Position numbers and translations under genes: made by a program. The notes beneath the pieces were generated by a model, which did no database searches, was not told the origin of the DNA, and worked only from the letters and a program-made list of their open reading frames with translations. 64,000 nucleotides of DNA from Bretschneidera sinensis (lineage: Eukaryota; Streptophyta; Magnoliopsida; Brassicales; Akaniaceae). Below are positions 31,509 through 43,569 of the stretch, piece after piece (positions within the stretch are counted from its first letter, which is position 1; each line of letters starts with the position of its first letter). The stretch spans positions 79,879,001-79,943,000 of the forward strand of contig CM043698.1 in NCBI GenBank assembly GCA_023935145.1, in the 5' to 3' direction.

Positions 31509-31940
31509 CTAAACATCCATGTGCTTTGTCCTCTTATGGAACACCGGATTTTTGCACAAGTGCAATGCACTTTGACTATCCAAAAACACCACAACCTGCT
31601 CCTCTAGTACCTTCAACTCTTCCAACAACCCTTTGCACCACATAGCTTCCTTAATAGCTTCCGTTGCCGCTATGTACTCAGCCTCGGTTGTTGAGAGTGC
31701 TACCACTAGCTGTAACTGAGCTTTCCAACTTACACAACATCCGTTTAAGTTGAAGAAGTAGGAGGTAATCGATCTCCTTTTATCCCGGTCTACTCCGTAG
31801 TCCGAATCCGCAAAACCCTTAAGACAGACGGATTTACCCCTCTTCTTATAAACCAGCCCTACTTCTAGGCTTCCCTTCAAGTACCTTAGCAACCACTTCA
31901 TCACAAGCCAATGCTCCTTTTTGGGACACTTTCCCACCTT
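31509..31940 (-). pseudogene. Copia B RNase H (proposed C-terminus of B1)
   Basis: An open 143-codon frame: GKCPKKEHW, VMKWLLRYLKG, then the RNase H catalytic set with GFADSDYG (Asp), STTEAEYIAATEA (Glu), VVFLDSQSAL (Asp) and KRTKHMDV. The remaining C-terminal residues are in a shifted frame to about 31440. It begins at the point where B1 breaks off; about 14 nt relative to the family appear to be missing at the break. It would remove the RNA template during reverse transcription. Confidence 0.9.
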
Positions 31941-32019
31941 GTCGCCCTATCTGGGTTCATCTTTTGATCTAGATCCAATTGAGGAGGAGGACTATGAGGA
32001 CGATGACATGGCGGGTTGA
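31938..32019 (+). pseudogene. Acidic C-terminal tail of the element G env-like ORF
   Basis: Reads LSPYLGSSFDLDP, then IEEEDYEDDDMAG and a TGA. Joined in frame to the SFAST end at 26383 it completes that ORF. Alone it has no start codon. Confidence 0.65.
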
Positions 32020-33650
32020 TTTTTGGACACCGAAATTTCAAAAAGAAGAACAATATGGAGTTCGAATGGTCTTGCACAACTTTCTGCTTCCTCGCACTAT
32101 TGGTTAATGAGGGAGTTTTCTTTACCTTTTTCTTTTTTTTGAATTTTTTATTTCACATTGGGGACAATGCAAGTCTTAGGTCGGGGGTGGAGGAAACACA
32201 TTTCCTTTTTCATACCATTGAATTGTTTGGTATCATTTTCCCTTTTGCGTTTTTAAAATTAGGTTTAGTTTTGTTTATTTTTAGTATATTTTGTGTTAGT
32301 TTTGGAGTTAATGTACATGTCAATAATATAATTATAAGTGAGATAGTATATAGCTTTTAGAAGAAGTTAAATCTTGCTTCGGTTTGAGAATAATTTTAAG
32401 TGTCGATCTTCATTTAGTTTGAGACTCTGGTTTACGGTAAGATTGCATGATTAGTCTAAAACATTTAGAGAAATTTTATGTGCAAATGTTTTGTGAATAT
32501 TTTTGTTATCTCAACAAGCTCTAGAACTTATTTGATAATCACTTGAGGCGAAATCCTAGAATGCACACTACTTAGGATATGATGTAGGCCATCTTTGGAC
32601 CGTTTGAGCCTTTCATGCTTATCTTTGTTATATTTATCGCTAGTTGCCTGTTTAAGTTTTTTTTTTTTTTTTTTAAAAAAAACAAAAATTTAGCCTTGTT
32701 TCTTTCGATAGCCCATTTACTTACCTTTATGAACCTAAAAATATTTTATCTTTACCTTTCTTTTAAGAGAATTTAGTTTATACACATTTGTTTAGAAGTA
32801 CTTAAAAGGAGTAAGGGTGGAAATATGAAAAAAAAAAAAAAATATTACTACCATAACCCAAGTACATTAAATGAGATAGGTTGGGGGTTATGGAAAAGAG
32901 TAAAGAATGAAAATGGAGGTAATTGTTTTGCGTTAGAAAAGAAGAATAAAAAAAGAGAGAAATTATGTGCTATATATAAAAATAAAAAAAAAATAAAAAA
33001 GTGAATTATGACAAAGAAAGAAGAAAAAAAAGTGTTGAATTATTGAGAGAAATGCTCGAAAAATGGTTGAATGAGTTGGGTGTTGAAGTAAGGTTATTTA
33101 GTGCTTAAAAAGGTTGTGTTTAAAATTAAGAGACTGAGTTCTTTTACATGTTTAATCCTTCCCGTTCTTTCTTGACCTTTACCTTAGCCTAATGTTACAA
33201 GTCTATTAAAGACTTATTGATCCAATGTAGTGTGATTTTTCTACATTAGTGGAGAGTGATTTGAAAAGTGAGCCTATAAAGTTTGATTTGTGATTGATGT
33301 CACGCAATTTAATATGTTTTTAGAGGCCAAGACTTATATTTATGAATGTTGTGCATAAAATCATTAGGGTGTTTGGATTAATGGTTTGTGGTAAGATGGA
33401 TGTTTAAGAGTTAATAACGAATATGAGGTTGATGTTTGGATTGTTTTTGGACTTAGGTGGTATTTAATGATTTTATATGTTGTGTGTTATGTGCAATTTT
33501 TGAGACAAAAAGTTGAATTAGTCTTGGATTAGCGCTAACATTGCTTTGTTTTGTTTTTGGGATTTTAGGTTATGTTTTGATTTCTAGTATAGAATTCATT
33601 TCATTTTTCTTTCGCTTGAATAGGGACTAGCAATAAGCTAGTTGAGGTTA
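32020..33650 (+). other. Element G 3' untranslated region and polypurine tract
   Basis: CATTGGGGACAATGCAAG followed by GGTCGGGGGTGG (32155-32193) is the sequence that usually follows the last ORF of Athila elements. The rest is AT-rich with poly-A/T runs and no coding. It ends with GGGACTAGCAATAAGC and a decayed purine tract before TGATGAGAG. Confidence 0.65.
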
Positions 33651-35696
33651 TGATGAGAGTCAGAAAATGCTTACTTTCTAGTGTTTATTTGTCAGTATTT
33701 AGGGTTGATTTAGGGCTGGATTACACATTTATGCTTTAATAATTCTTAAGTGTCATTCTTGGTATATTGATTTATTTCGATGCATTTTCAGGTATTTTGG
33801 GTTTAAAAGAGATTAAAAAAGCTAACGTTGATTAAAGCACGAAGATTCTATGCATGTCGGAGTTAAGGAATGGTTTCGGAAAGATAAAATGAAGAAAAAC
33901 CCATTTTTAGGGTTTTGTGTCGCGGCACAGATGATTTGCGCCGCGGCCATCCGCATCATGGAGAATCTGTGTTCAGGAGACCGCGCAGCAGCGAGGCATG
34001 GTTTGCGCCGTGGGGAAGGAGTGTTTCGTACAGTCATGCTGCGGTGCCTCTGCTCTGTGTCGCGGCGCGTACGCGATTTCTCTGTTTTTAGTTTACGATT
34101 TCTCTTGACCTTTTTAGGACTTTAGTGATTTTTTTTACCCGAAAATACCCTTGAACCTTCTGGGGTATTAATAGAACACTTAGGGTTTGCTGAAGGGGAG
34201 AATTTTTGTTGAGTTTTTATTTAATCTTGATTTTTATACCTTTTATTTGTTAATTTTCAGCATAAGACAAGAAGAACGCCCCAGACGTCGAGCCTAGGCT
34301 CAAGGTCCCCGCGCCTCGCCCCTCCGCAACTCCCAGAATTTGAGTGTGCGTGTCGCGGCACAGGTAAGTGCGCACTGCAGCATGCATGCAATGAAATTAG
34401 GGGATTAGATCTTTGCACCGTGGCACGCGTAAGTGTGCACCGCGGCAAGGTTGCAATCAGGTTTTTAAAACCCATTTTCCCTCACTCTTCTTCATTCTTT
34501 TTGAAAGAAAAACGACAGCTCTTCTACTTTCTCTCAATTTCTCTCCAAATCCATCCTTACCCATCTCTTTTTTTATCATTCTTTCTTGATTCTAAAACAT
34601 TCCTTGAGTGATTCTTCACTTAGATTGAAGATTTGTTGTAAATTTGTCCACAAAGCTTTGAGTTTCAAGAGGATTTCGAGATTTCAAGAGAATTTCGAGT
34701 TTGTGGGTATTCTCTTTGATTTTGGGCCGATTATTTATCAAGTAAGGTCAATTTCCTTCTCTTTGTTGTGGATTTTCGGTGTTTGAGTGGTTGCATTTTG
34801 ATTATTTTCGACCTTTTTAAGACTTTAATGATTTTTTTTTTTACCCGGAAATACCCTTGAACCTTTTGGGGTATTAATAGAACACTTAGGGTTCGCTGAG
34901 GGAGAGAGTTTTTTGGATTGGGAGAGCTTCCATCTTCTTCTTCCTCAAGGTGATCAACGATGAAATTCATGTTCAACTAAACTCTAAGAAAGGCGAAAGG
35001 ATGAGTTTCTAGGTGTAGTTGTTCTTATTTCTATCTTTGATTCAGTTGTATAGATTGATTGTTAAACATTATTTATGATTTACTCTTTTATTAAAAAAGA
35101 AGGATTTGAATTCATGTGACAGCTACAATTTATGTTCTTCTTCTCTTAGATTTTCTTAATCCGGTGATTGCATTCTTCTTCTCCATATAAGTCTAGTCAA
35201 GCTTTTCATATGTGAAAGTTGTTAGATGCAATTGATTTCGGTAGATCTATCTTATAGGTTTGTCCACTACTACAGCATTATTATTGAAATATATTGTCGC
35301 TTCTTGATAATTTATAAGATAGATCTTGTGTGTTTGAATTGGAATTAAAGAGTAATTTATGGCAATTACATTAGGGTATTTATGTGCTTTGATTGAATAT
35401 TTACCAATTGCTTATCTGGGGATGTGAAACTAGTAATTGAGATAAAACATTTGAGTCAAGATAGGAATAAGGCAACGAACTTAGGAAGGATTCTTGGAAC
35501 CTTGTTATTTCTTTATTGAATTCTTCATCATATTTTCACAATTCTCGTATATAATTTCACTCGTAAAACTCAGATTTTCTTACTTGAACTTTATTGTTTG
35601 ATGTTAAGGTTTCCATTTTCTTTTGTAGTTCGCTTTCCTCATGGGATCGACATCTTAGCTATACACAATAATTGCATGTTAGTTTGAACGTTATCA
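33651..35696 (+). repeat. Athila element G 3' LTR
   Basis: About 2.05 kb from TGATGAGAGTCAGAAAATGC to GAACGTTATCA. U3 contains GTGTCGCGGCACAG, GCGCCGCGGCC and related words. A stretch ending in CAATAATTGCATG is usual near the end of such LTRs. It is followed at once by a cut copia LTR (GGGAG...), so G was inserted in copia C. No second LTR of G is in the window. Confidence 0.75.
34096..34912 (+). repeat. Direct repeat inside the element G LTR
   Basis: About 112 bp at 34096-34207 (GACCTTTTTAGGACTTTAG to TAGGGTTTGCTGAAGGGGAG) recur at 34802-34912 with a few changes, 706 bp apart. The spacer is unique LTR sequence. Confidence 0.8.
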
Positions 35697-35768
35697 GGGA
35701 GCGAGACCCCCGTGGTCGTCGGGAGTTCTACAGATCTAGACCTGTTGAAGTATGCACCAACTCTAACA
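35697..35768 (-). repeat. Copia C 3' LTR stub
   Basis: 72 bp matching the start of the LTR at 39806-40205 with about ten differences. Cut at its inner side by the element G LTR. Confidence 0.85.
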
Positions 35769-35789
35769 ATCTCATACTTGCTAAATACT

Positions 35790-37260
35790 TCATAGACATG
35801 ACAAACTTCCCATATATCTATTCTTAAATCCTATCTCAGTAGCACACCACTCAAACTTCACTAGACTAACTGCCTTAGTCAAGAAATCTGCGTTGTTCAC
35901 TATTGTATCGACTTTCTCCAAGATTATCACCTTTTCTTCAATCTTTTCCTGGATGAAGTGATATTGGATATCAATGTTCTTCATTTGTGAATGAAATTCA
36001 AGATTCTTTGCTAAGAAGATAGCACCTTGATTGTCACATTTCACCTTCATTGCTCATTGTTTAAACCCAAGCTCAACACACAACCTTTGAAACTAAACTG
36101 TTTCCTTTTCAGCATGTACTATGCTTTTGTTGATGAAAGAGCAATAACAATTTGCCTCTTTCTCATCCAACTCACCACCCCACCAAACAGATTGAACACA
36201 TATCTGCTTGTAGACCTCCTGCTATCAATGTCTCCTCCTCAGTCAATATCAATAGTTTCTATAATATCAAGATTCTTCTTACCTCCATAACACAATGCAA
36301 ACTCTGACGTTCCACGAAAATATCTAAGAACTCTCTTGATTTTAGTCCAATGCTCTTTCCCAGGATTAGACATATATCTGCTCAAGACTCCACTGCTTGG
36401 GCAATATCTAATCTCGTACACACCATGGTATACATCAAGCTTCCAACCGCACTAGCATAAGGTACGTGTGCCATCTCTTCAGCTTCTTCCTCTGTCTTTG
36501 GACATTGTTCCGGAGATAACTTGGTTCCTAAAGGCATGAAAGTCCCTACCGGCTTGCTGTTAGACATGTTAAATTTCTTCAACACTTCTTCAATATACTT
36601 TTTCTGACTCAGCCACATTTTTTTATTTTCACGATCCCTCTTTATTTGTATGCCCAAGATAAAGTTTGTTGGCCCTAAGTCTTTCATGTCAAACTTCCTT
36701 GACAATGATGCATTCACAGTGTTAATCATCTTCCTGTTATTTCCAATTAACAACATATCATCAACATACAAGGTTAAAATGACAAAATCAATCCCTAACC
36801 TTTTCACATAGACGCAGTGATCAACATAGTTGCGTGTGAACCCAAGTTGAATGGAATATGTGTCAAACTTCTGGTACCATATCTGTGGTGACTGTTTTAG
36901 TCCGTACAAAGACTTCTTCAATACAAACCAACTCTTCATTGCCTTTGCTCACAAAGCCTTCAGGTTGTTTCATGTAAACTTATTCCTCTAAGTCCCGATA
37001 AAGGAAAGTTATCTTTACATCCAGTTGCACAACCTCTAGATCATAAGCAGCTACTATGGATAAGACAAATCTGATAGATGCCAACTTTGCTACTGGGGAA
37101 AATATCTCACCATAGTCAATTCCCTCTATTTGCAAGTACCCTTTTGCAACCAAACATGCCTTGTACTTTTTTACCATTCCATCTGCATTTGTTTTCTTCT
37201 TGAAAACCCATTTGCACGCAATTGCCTTCCTATCTCTAGGAAATTTCATATGGCTTCATG
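35790..37260 (-). pseudogene. Copia C reverse transcriptase and RNase H
   Basis: RT begins near 37249 with KAIACKWVFKKKTNADG and VAKGYLQIEGIDYGEIFSPVAK. A second frame has SLYGLKQSPQIWYQKFD, LYVDDMLLIGNN (intact YVDD) and LGIQIKRDREN. RNase H follows with YMSNPGKEHWTKIKRVLRYF, a decayed middle, and VKCDNQGAIFLAKNLEF and HIQYHFI-like motifs near 35950. Three frames and several stops; inactive. Confidence 0.85.
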
Positions 37261-37636
37261 TTTCATTTCTGTTCAGTGCATGCATCTCTTCTTTCATAGC
37301 ATCTTCTTACAAATTTGCATCTTCCATGGTCTTCGCCTATTTTACTGTACTAGGATCATCACTAGTAATATTTAAAGCATATAGTGCACCACAAGCACTA
37401 GGGGAATAACTGATAGCTGCCCTCCTAACCTTTGTGGATCACCTTATGACAAGTGTGGTCTCTACCTCTGAGCCAGCATGTGAATGCTCATCCTCTACAT
37501 CAGAAACATGAATGTCGTACTCAGACCCAACTGACTCAGAATCTGAAGTATCTGATGCAGTCTGTGGGATAGTCTCCCATTATTTACCTCCCAGGTTAAG
37601 ATCAATCTAAACCTGCTTTGACTGTTCTGGTACATC
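37261..37636 (-). pseudogene. Copia C integrase-to-RT linker
   Basis: A Ser/Thr/Asp/Glu-rich low-complexity linker in broken frames, as is usual between these enzymes. No conserved domain. Confidence 0.45.
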
Positions 37637-38450
37637 TTAAACAACCGCCACATCACTTTGTGTTTCTATGAACACAACATCTCTACTAAAAACTGTACTC
37701 TTATTTTCTGGATTCCATAACTTGTACCCCTTGACCCCATGCTTATAACCAATGAAAATGCACTTCACTGATTTGCTGTCAAGTTTGTTTGTCTTTTCTT
37801 TTGGCACATGCATATAAGCATCACACCCAAACATCCTAACATGAGCCAAAATTGGCTTCTTCCCGAATAGTCAAACAGTGTCTGATCCTAAAAAGCTGAT
37901 GTAGGTGACCTATTCTTCAGATAACATGTTGTAGCCACGGCTTCTGCCCAGAACTCCGGCTCCAAGCCTGGACAACTCAGCATACTTATTGATTTCTCCA
38001 TGAGTGACCAATTGAGTCTCTCGGCTACCCCATTCTGTTGAAGTGTATATGGATTTGTTTTCTATCTTGCAATGCTGCTTGCTACACAAAATTGCTCAAA
38101 CTTGTTTGAGCAAAATTCCCCTCCATTATCTGTTCTTAGTACCTTTAGCTTTCTTTCCATCTAATTTTCTACCAATACTTTAAGCTCATGGAACTTATCA
38201 AATGCTTCAACTTTACTTTTAATGAAATAAATCCATGCATACCTTGAAAAATCATCAATGAAAGAGATATAATACCTTGATTTTCCAAGAGATTGGACCA
38301 GAACTGGCCGAAACACATCACTATGTATCAAATCCAGAATACCTTTTGCCCTTGTGCCAGTGGACTTAAAGCTCACACTGTTTTGCTTGCTATATAGACA
38401 ATGCTCACAGAAACTGAATCCCATGGAGCAATCTGGGACTCCATTCACTC
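37637..38450 (-). pseudogene. Copia C integrase
   Basis: The zinc-binding end (FCEHCLYSKQ) precedes LDLIHSDVF with the first catalytic Asp, then FIDDFSRYAWIYF. The second Asp/Glu region lies in frame-broken sequence around 37980-38130. The C-terminal part reads RMFGCDAYMHVPKE, KCIFIGYKHGVKGYKLW and FSRDVVF. Broken into at least three frames. Confidence 0.8.
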
Positions 38451-38459
38451 TCTACTTCG

Positions 38460-38925
38460 ACGATAAAGTAGATAGTCCATTTTCACTGATATGCCCAAGC
38501 TTCTGATGCCACAACATAGAGGACTTTACCTTATCATAAATCACCTCCTTAGAGATAAAACCTCCACTGCACTGACTTGGTATCGTACTTCCTAGTAACT
38601 TGTATAATTTTCTATACCGAACACCTCATGCAATTACTAGCGATCCATGAGTCATATTGCATGAATTTTTGTCACAGTGAAAATTCACTCCCTCATCTGT
38701 CATCTTGTTAACTGACATCAGGTTCCTACTGAGGTCCGAAATATGCGTCACACTTGGAAGTGTCCTGATTGTCCCATCACTCATCTTCAACTTTACCTTC
38801 CCATGACTAATACTTTTCACTGGAGAGTTATCTCCCAATAAAACATTTCCCCCATCAAAGGTTTCATACTCACGAAACCAATCCCTACGAGGTGTCATGT
38901 GAAAGGATGCTCCTACGTCAATTAT
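38460..38925 (-). pseudogene. Copia C protease and pre-integrase domain
   Basis: The protease active site is IDVGASFHMTPRRDWF, with Val in place of the Ser of D-S-G. Then VLLGDNSPVKSISHGKV, TLPSVTHISDLSRNLMSV. Pre-integrase motifs (LWHQKLGH-like) are visible in another frame near 38500. Confidence 0.75.
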
Positions 38926-38934
38926 CTAAACACT

Positions 38935-39790
38935 TCAATCTGATTGAGTCAAATAGAATGCCATATTTAAGTCACCAGCATCATCATTATACTGGTTCCT
39001 GTTACCTGAAGTTGATATCTCGCCTGTTCGTTTTTCAGGGTTCACACTCTTACTTCTGCAATCCTTCTTTAAATGCACTGGCTTCCAACACTTCCAACAC
39101 TTCAACCCTGAACTTGGGTTTATCACCAGACCATTTGTAGTCTTTATCATGGGTTCTCCCTCTCATAGATAAGGTCTCTTTTGACGAGTTTGATGTACCC
39201 TACCACCTTATCTCCTCAGACAATAAGGTTGCCATAACATTCTCAAAGGATAGATCAGTCGTACCACTACCAATTGCAACTATCAAGTTATCCTATGAAT
39301 CAGGCAGTGAATAGAGAAATGTAATAGCCTTATCATCATCCGTCACATCAAAAATGATAGACAATAACTGACCTATCAAAGTGTTGAACTCATGTAGATA
39401 AACAGAGAAAGAATCACCTTCAGCCATCCGAAGGTTGTACAACTTCTTCTGCAGAAACAGATTGTTTACTAGAGATTTACTCTGATAAAAGCTTTCTAGC
39501 TTCTTCTAGAGATCTTTTGTAGTCTTCTCTCCATAAACGTTTATCAAGACAGAATTGGCCAGTCACAATTGAATTAGACTTCATGCCTTCTGATCGAGCT
39601 TCTGCTACTCCATGATGGTCGCTATAGAGGATGTCAAAATCTCCACCGGCGATGCCGCCTCTGACATGGATGTTGCCGTCATGCTCATCATATTCTTCAG
39701 CATCTAATCGACTATCACCATCCACAGATCCCTATCCATAAGTAAATCATCTATCCAATCGACATCTCTGACCGTTAATCCTCGAACACA
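38935..39790 (-). pseudogene. Copia C gag
   Basis: The zinc knuckle is CWKCWKPVHLKKDC (C-x2-C-x4-H-x4-C, all ligands present). Upstream gag helices are seen in other frames: NNLFLQKKLYNLRMAEGDS near 39440 and TFLYSLPD near 39310. A misleading open frame (39477-39725) is mostly out of the coding frame. The start codon cannot be fixed. Confidence 0.7.
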
Positions 39791-39792
39791 AA

Positions 39793-39805
39793 TATCTAAT
39801 ACCAA
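39793..39805 (-). promoter_or_regulatory. Copia C primer binding site (decayed tRNA-iMet)
   Basis: Minus strand TTGGTATTAGATA, two changes from the usual TGGTATCAGAGC form, at the border of the 5' LTR. Confidence 0.7.
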
Positions 39806-40205
39806 TTAAACGATTCAAGACCTGTCAATCATACAAACTATAAACAGAAAGAAAAGAAGACAATATTTACCTAGGTTCACCCTAGAATAGGGCTACATCT
39901 TGCTAGAAGTTTCTTATTATCAACTTCACAAATATCTCGTTATAATGTGAACTCAATACATAGAAAGTATTTATAAGCAACTTGAGACACTCAAATTAGG
40001 GTTTCCGCCCTGCTGCAAAACCACGGCTATTCATGGCTCGAAGCCCAAACTGTCAAGCAAAAAACCAGGCCCAACTCATGTACATGACCTAAAAGTTTCG
40101 AGGGTGCTTCCCCCTAACCCTCGCCCTCTCTCCAGGGAGCGGGACCCCATGGTCGTCGGGGGTTCTACAGATCTGGACCCGTTGAAGTATGCACCAACTC
40201 TAACA
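39806..40205 (-). repeat. Copia C 5' LTR
   Basis: About 400 bp starting TGTTAGAGTTGG at 40205, with a TATA-like box (GCTTATAAATAC on the minus strand) near 39966-39979 and a CG-rich GCGAGGGTTAGGGGG segment. The inner edge lacks a clear CA and is approximate. Confidence 0.75.
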
Positions 40206-43200
40206 TCTCTCTGTATCTTAACCTTAACTACTAACAACTTGACTGGTTTTGAACCCTAGTTTAAGCGTGCACCGTGCGAAATATACTTATTACTTACAAT
40301 CATCAAATATCTCCTAAAAAATCTTAAACATAGGATCGTTGATACCCTCAAGAAAACTCCCTTTTGTTGTCTCCCTATCTATCTCGAACTCTTGTAAATT
40401 GTAACTGCTAAGCTATATCTTTGACACATCAAACCCTAACAAAATTTCTTGTCATGGAAGCTCTTAAGAATTTGCTTTTCTAACCATTTATCATCATCCT
40501 TCTACATCTTTTAACATCATCCTAAATATATGCAGACACAATGATAGATTTGCAAAGACCTTGTCCTCTCTCCTTTTTGGTTGCGGAAAGAGAAATTGTT
40601 GCGCTTAGCCTGGCGTCAATTGCAATGGCCACATCAACCAAGGTGGATAACTGTTCACTCTCAAGGTTTTTACCGAATGAAATGAAATTTTATCAACCTA
40701 AGTGTTTTTCATGTCGACAAAAAATTTTACAAAAGTTTGGCACTTCTCGCCAATCTTTTGAACCTAAAAGAGTTTATGGTCACAAGAATAGGTTTTTTAA
40801 ATGCCTTCTGAATTTTTCATGAGTCTAAAAAGCTTAAGGAACATCAGTTTAAGTGGTTAGTTTCCTCGCATAAAGCCTAGTGAATTGCAGTCAAATGTAA
40901 AATTTTATTGGATTGTGTGAATCTTTTTGTAGAAACACAAGAAGTTATGACTTAAATGATGCGCGAGGTTCTGCTTATCAAAAAATATATTATGTGTGAG
41001 AACTTACATGATAATCATCTATCAAAGAGAATCCCATAGAGCTCTTCCAATTAGAAAATTTGAAGTTCATTGACTTGTTGAATGATCTAAACGGATAGGT
41101 GCTTACGTTTGGGTCAAAAGTAAAGGCTAAATAGTATGGGGAAACAAAGGTCCGAGAGGAGGGAGAGGGCTTTGCATCTAATCATAGGAGTTGATATATA
41201 GTTTTCTATGATAGATTATAGGTTTGGTAATATTTTATGGATGTTGCAAGAAGAAGGATGTGGGTGTCTTGGAAGATGATCAAAGATTAATCAATGGTAC
41301 TGATAATAATATTCATATTAAAGAGCTTCGAAGGTTAACAGAGATTTTAGCAAATAAAGTGCAGTAGGAAAATAGGGATTTGGGATGGTGTACAGAGGAA
41401 ATGCTTATAAACAATCTTTCTCATTCTCATTCGATAATTCAAGAAGTCAAAGAAGTAACAAAATATTGTTTTACTTGCACTTTTAGAGTTGAAGAAAGTA
41501 ATTAAATAGGTGCTAAGATAAGTCTTATACGACTTTTATATATAGATTTGTTATTGGTAAAGACTTCAGTTCAAAATTATACTATAATAATTTATATTTA
41601 AATTGACAAAGTAGATACTTAGGCTCTAATTAATAGAGAAGAAAAGTGGGAGAAAAAAAAAGAGGAAAAAAGAAAAAGAGGATGGATAAATAAATTGATG
41701 TTTTCCATCATGCATCTCGTAAAGATGATAGAAAAGTGAAAGAAAAAAAAAATAACAAAAAAAATTAGTTTGTTTTAGTTTTCACTCCCTAATCATCCCA
41801 ATTTGAGAGGACTTTGATTTGTATATATGAAAAGAAAGCATTAATCTTCACACTTTTATTTCCTACCGAACGATAAAAAAGTACATTCCACTTACTTTTT
41901 TTTCCTTTTTTTTGTTCTTCCTAAGTGTGTGTTTAAATAGGCATTTGACCTGGAATATTGGTAGTATATAGTAGTATGTTCTTTTAAAACTCTCACTCAG
42001 CAGGTTTTTCATGCCTGTTTTGCCATTTCCTATTTTAGAAAACAAATACCCACCAATTTATGATTTTTAATTGATTGCATGAACTTTGACAATTACCAAC
42101 CTTAATTGCCTTTTAGCTTGTTGATGTTCGTACTTTTACCTTCTAGGGCCTCTTTACTGTTAAATCTTGTTGGAGTTTAATAGTAGTTTTGATCTTCTCA
42201 ATTAAGCGGAAACTTATTCACCCACTCAATATACATTTTGTTCTTTACTTATGTCCCTTTTCTTATAGATTGTTCTATTATAGGTAAAACTATATATTAA
42301 CAAGGCATCAAAAGAGTGTCAATCCATGTACAAAAACCATACAAGATCAAATCAATGCATCTCCAAAAGTTCTTCATAGTGCCAAAAAAATCCCCATTAA
42401 ACCAACCATTGGAGTATTTAGCCACTTACCTTTCATAGTGTCAATCATCTTCTCCTTATCATCTCTTCATTTCTTTCATTCCACACAATTTGCCAAAACT
42501 TAATGGTTTCAATTTTCAAAGATTGTTCTCAAAACTTAATGGTTTCAACTTTCAAAGATTGTTCTTGTTAGCATCTTTCATCTCTCAAGTTAGCGTAGGT
42601 GAGAATCAATTTGAGATGTGCTAATTTTTGTTATTCAACTTTATCAGGATTTGCTATTATTATGTTAGGAGAACAATGAGTGTAGCTAAGTTGCTCATGA
42701 GAAGTAGATGTGGGGCAATCATGTGTTTTTAGTCCCGGCCATTTGTTGGACACAATGCAGTGTCTCATTTGTGAGGAATATTGTGTCCTTTAGTACTTGA
42801 ATGTAGGTTTATTGTGAAATTCATTTAGTTACTAACTTACTATATTACCATTAGATTGCTAATTGTTCTTTCGAACTTATCCTGTAAGCATCTCTTTGAG
42901 CACAGTGAAAAGGGCTTAATCCTTTTGACATGGAAACAACACAAAGTATAACTTTAGACATGGGCAAGACAAATGAATATTTAAATGACGAAGGGGAGGT
43001 ATCATACAGTGTGATATTAAAGCCTCCATTATTCTTTTGACAAATAATTTCAGAGCCAATCTAGCAGACTGGCTGGCAAAAATTCTTAGTGCTCCTTTAA
43101 TACATGGAATGAAAAAGAGTATAAGAGGCATAGGAAAATATAATGAGATAATTTCATTCAGTTTTATATTTGATACAAGTTTAACATTAAAATGATCATA

Positions 43201-43569
43201 TCTCACTAATTTATAAAACTATTTCATCTTATATTCCTTTTAATTTTTTTTATAAGCAAAAAAATCTATAAAAAGCACCAAGCTCACCATCTTATATTAC
43301 TCTTAATCCAGTATGGCAGTATACCGAACGGGCCCTTTAAAAAAAAGTACACCAGACGGACATTAACGTGCAATATTCAGCTAATGTCTCCAAGATAGTG
43401 GGTACGTTGTGCTATCTTGCTCGAGTATGAAGCAGATACACTTGAGCTTCTCTTAGTTGCAGGTTAGTATTTGTATGAGATAACATATATCATATAGTTT
43501 GAGACAGAATAAATGGATCAAACTATATTCTTCTATGCATGTTCATGCATAAAGCTTAAAATTCAATAC
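40206..43569. other. Low-copy-looking sequence without identified genes
   Basis: AT-rich, no LTR or domain signatures. A 93-residue plus-strand frame at 40541-40822 (starts MIDLQRPCPLSFLVAEREIV) and a broken frame near 41260-41500 (HIKELRRLTEILANKVQ) could be host gene debris, but I do not recognise them. Purine-rich AAAAAGAG runs lie at 41640-41770. Confidence 0.35.

Larger units (their letters stand above)
26383..31940. other. Inverted segment of about 5.6 kb
   Basis: Two different genes are cut at its ends and both are completed by turning the segment round. At the left edge B1 pol stops and the env-like ORF begins on the other strand. At the right edge B-family RNase H begins on the minus strand and the env-like ORF tail begins on the plus strand. 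Both edges carry a TTCC(C)ACC microhomology. No long inverted repeats flank it. Confidence 0.8.
35697..40205 (-). mobile_element. Copia element C
   Basis: A minus-strand element with a 5' LTR at the right, primer site, gag, protease, integrase, RT and RNase H, and a 3' LTR of which only the first 72 bp remain beside element G. The shared LTR words are TGTTAGAGTTGGTGCATAC and GACGACCA near GGGTC. Right flank TCTCT. Confidence 0.85.

Noticed and set aside
33850..34125. 91-residue ORF starting MHVGVKEWFRK
   Set aside because: Lies within the element G LTR and contains its CGCGGCAC motifs; no protein similarity seen.
39477..39725. 82-residue ORF starting MDGDSRLDAEEYDEHDG as a separate gene
   Set aside because: It is largely an out-of-frame reading of the copia C gag N-terminal region; gag motifs appear in the neighbouring frames.
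40541..40822. 93-residue ORF as a host gene
   Set aside because: Open and non-repetitive, but I see no family motif, no neighbouring exon and no basis for a function; mentioned only in the region entry.
43380..43475. Seventh exon of the DEAH1 pseudogene
   Set aside because: A GAGCAAGATA word fits the expected position, but the translation does not follow the family and splice sites are unclear.
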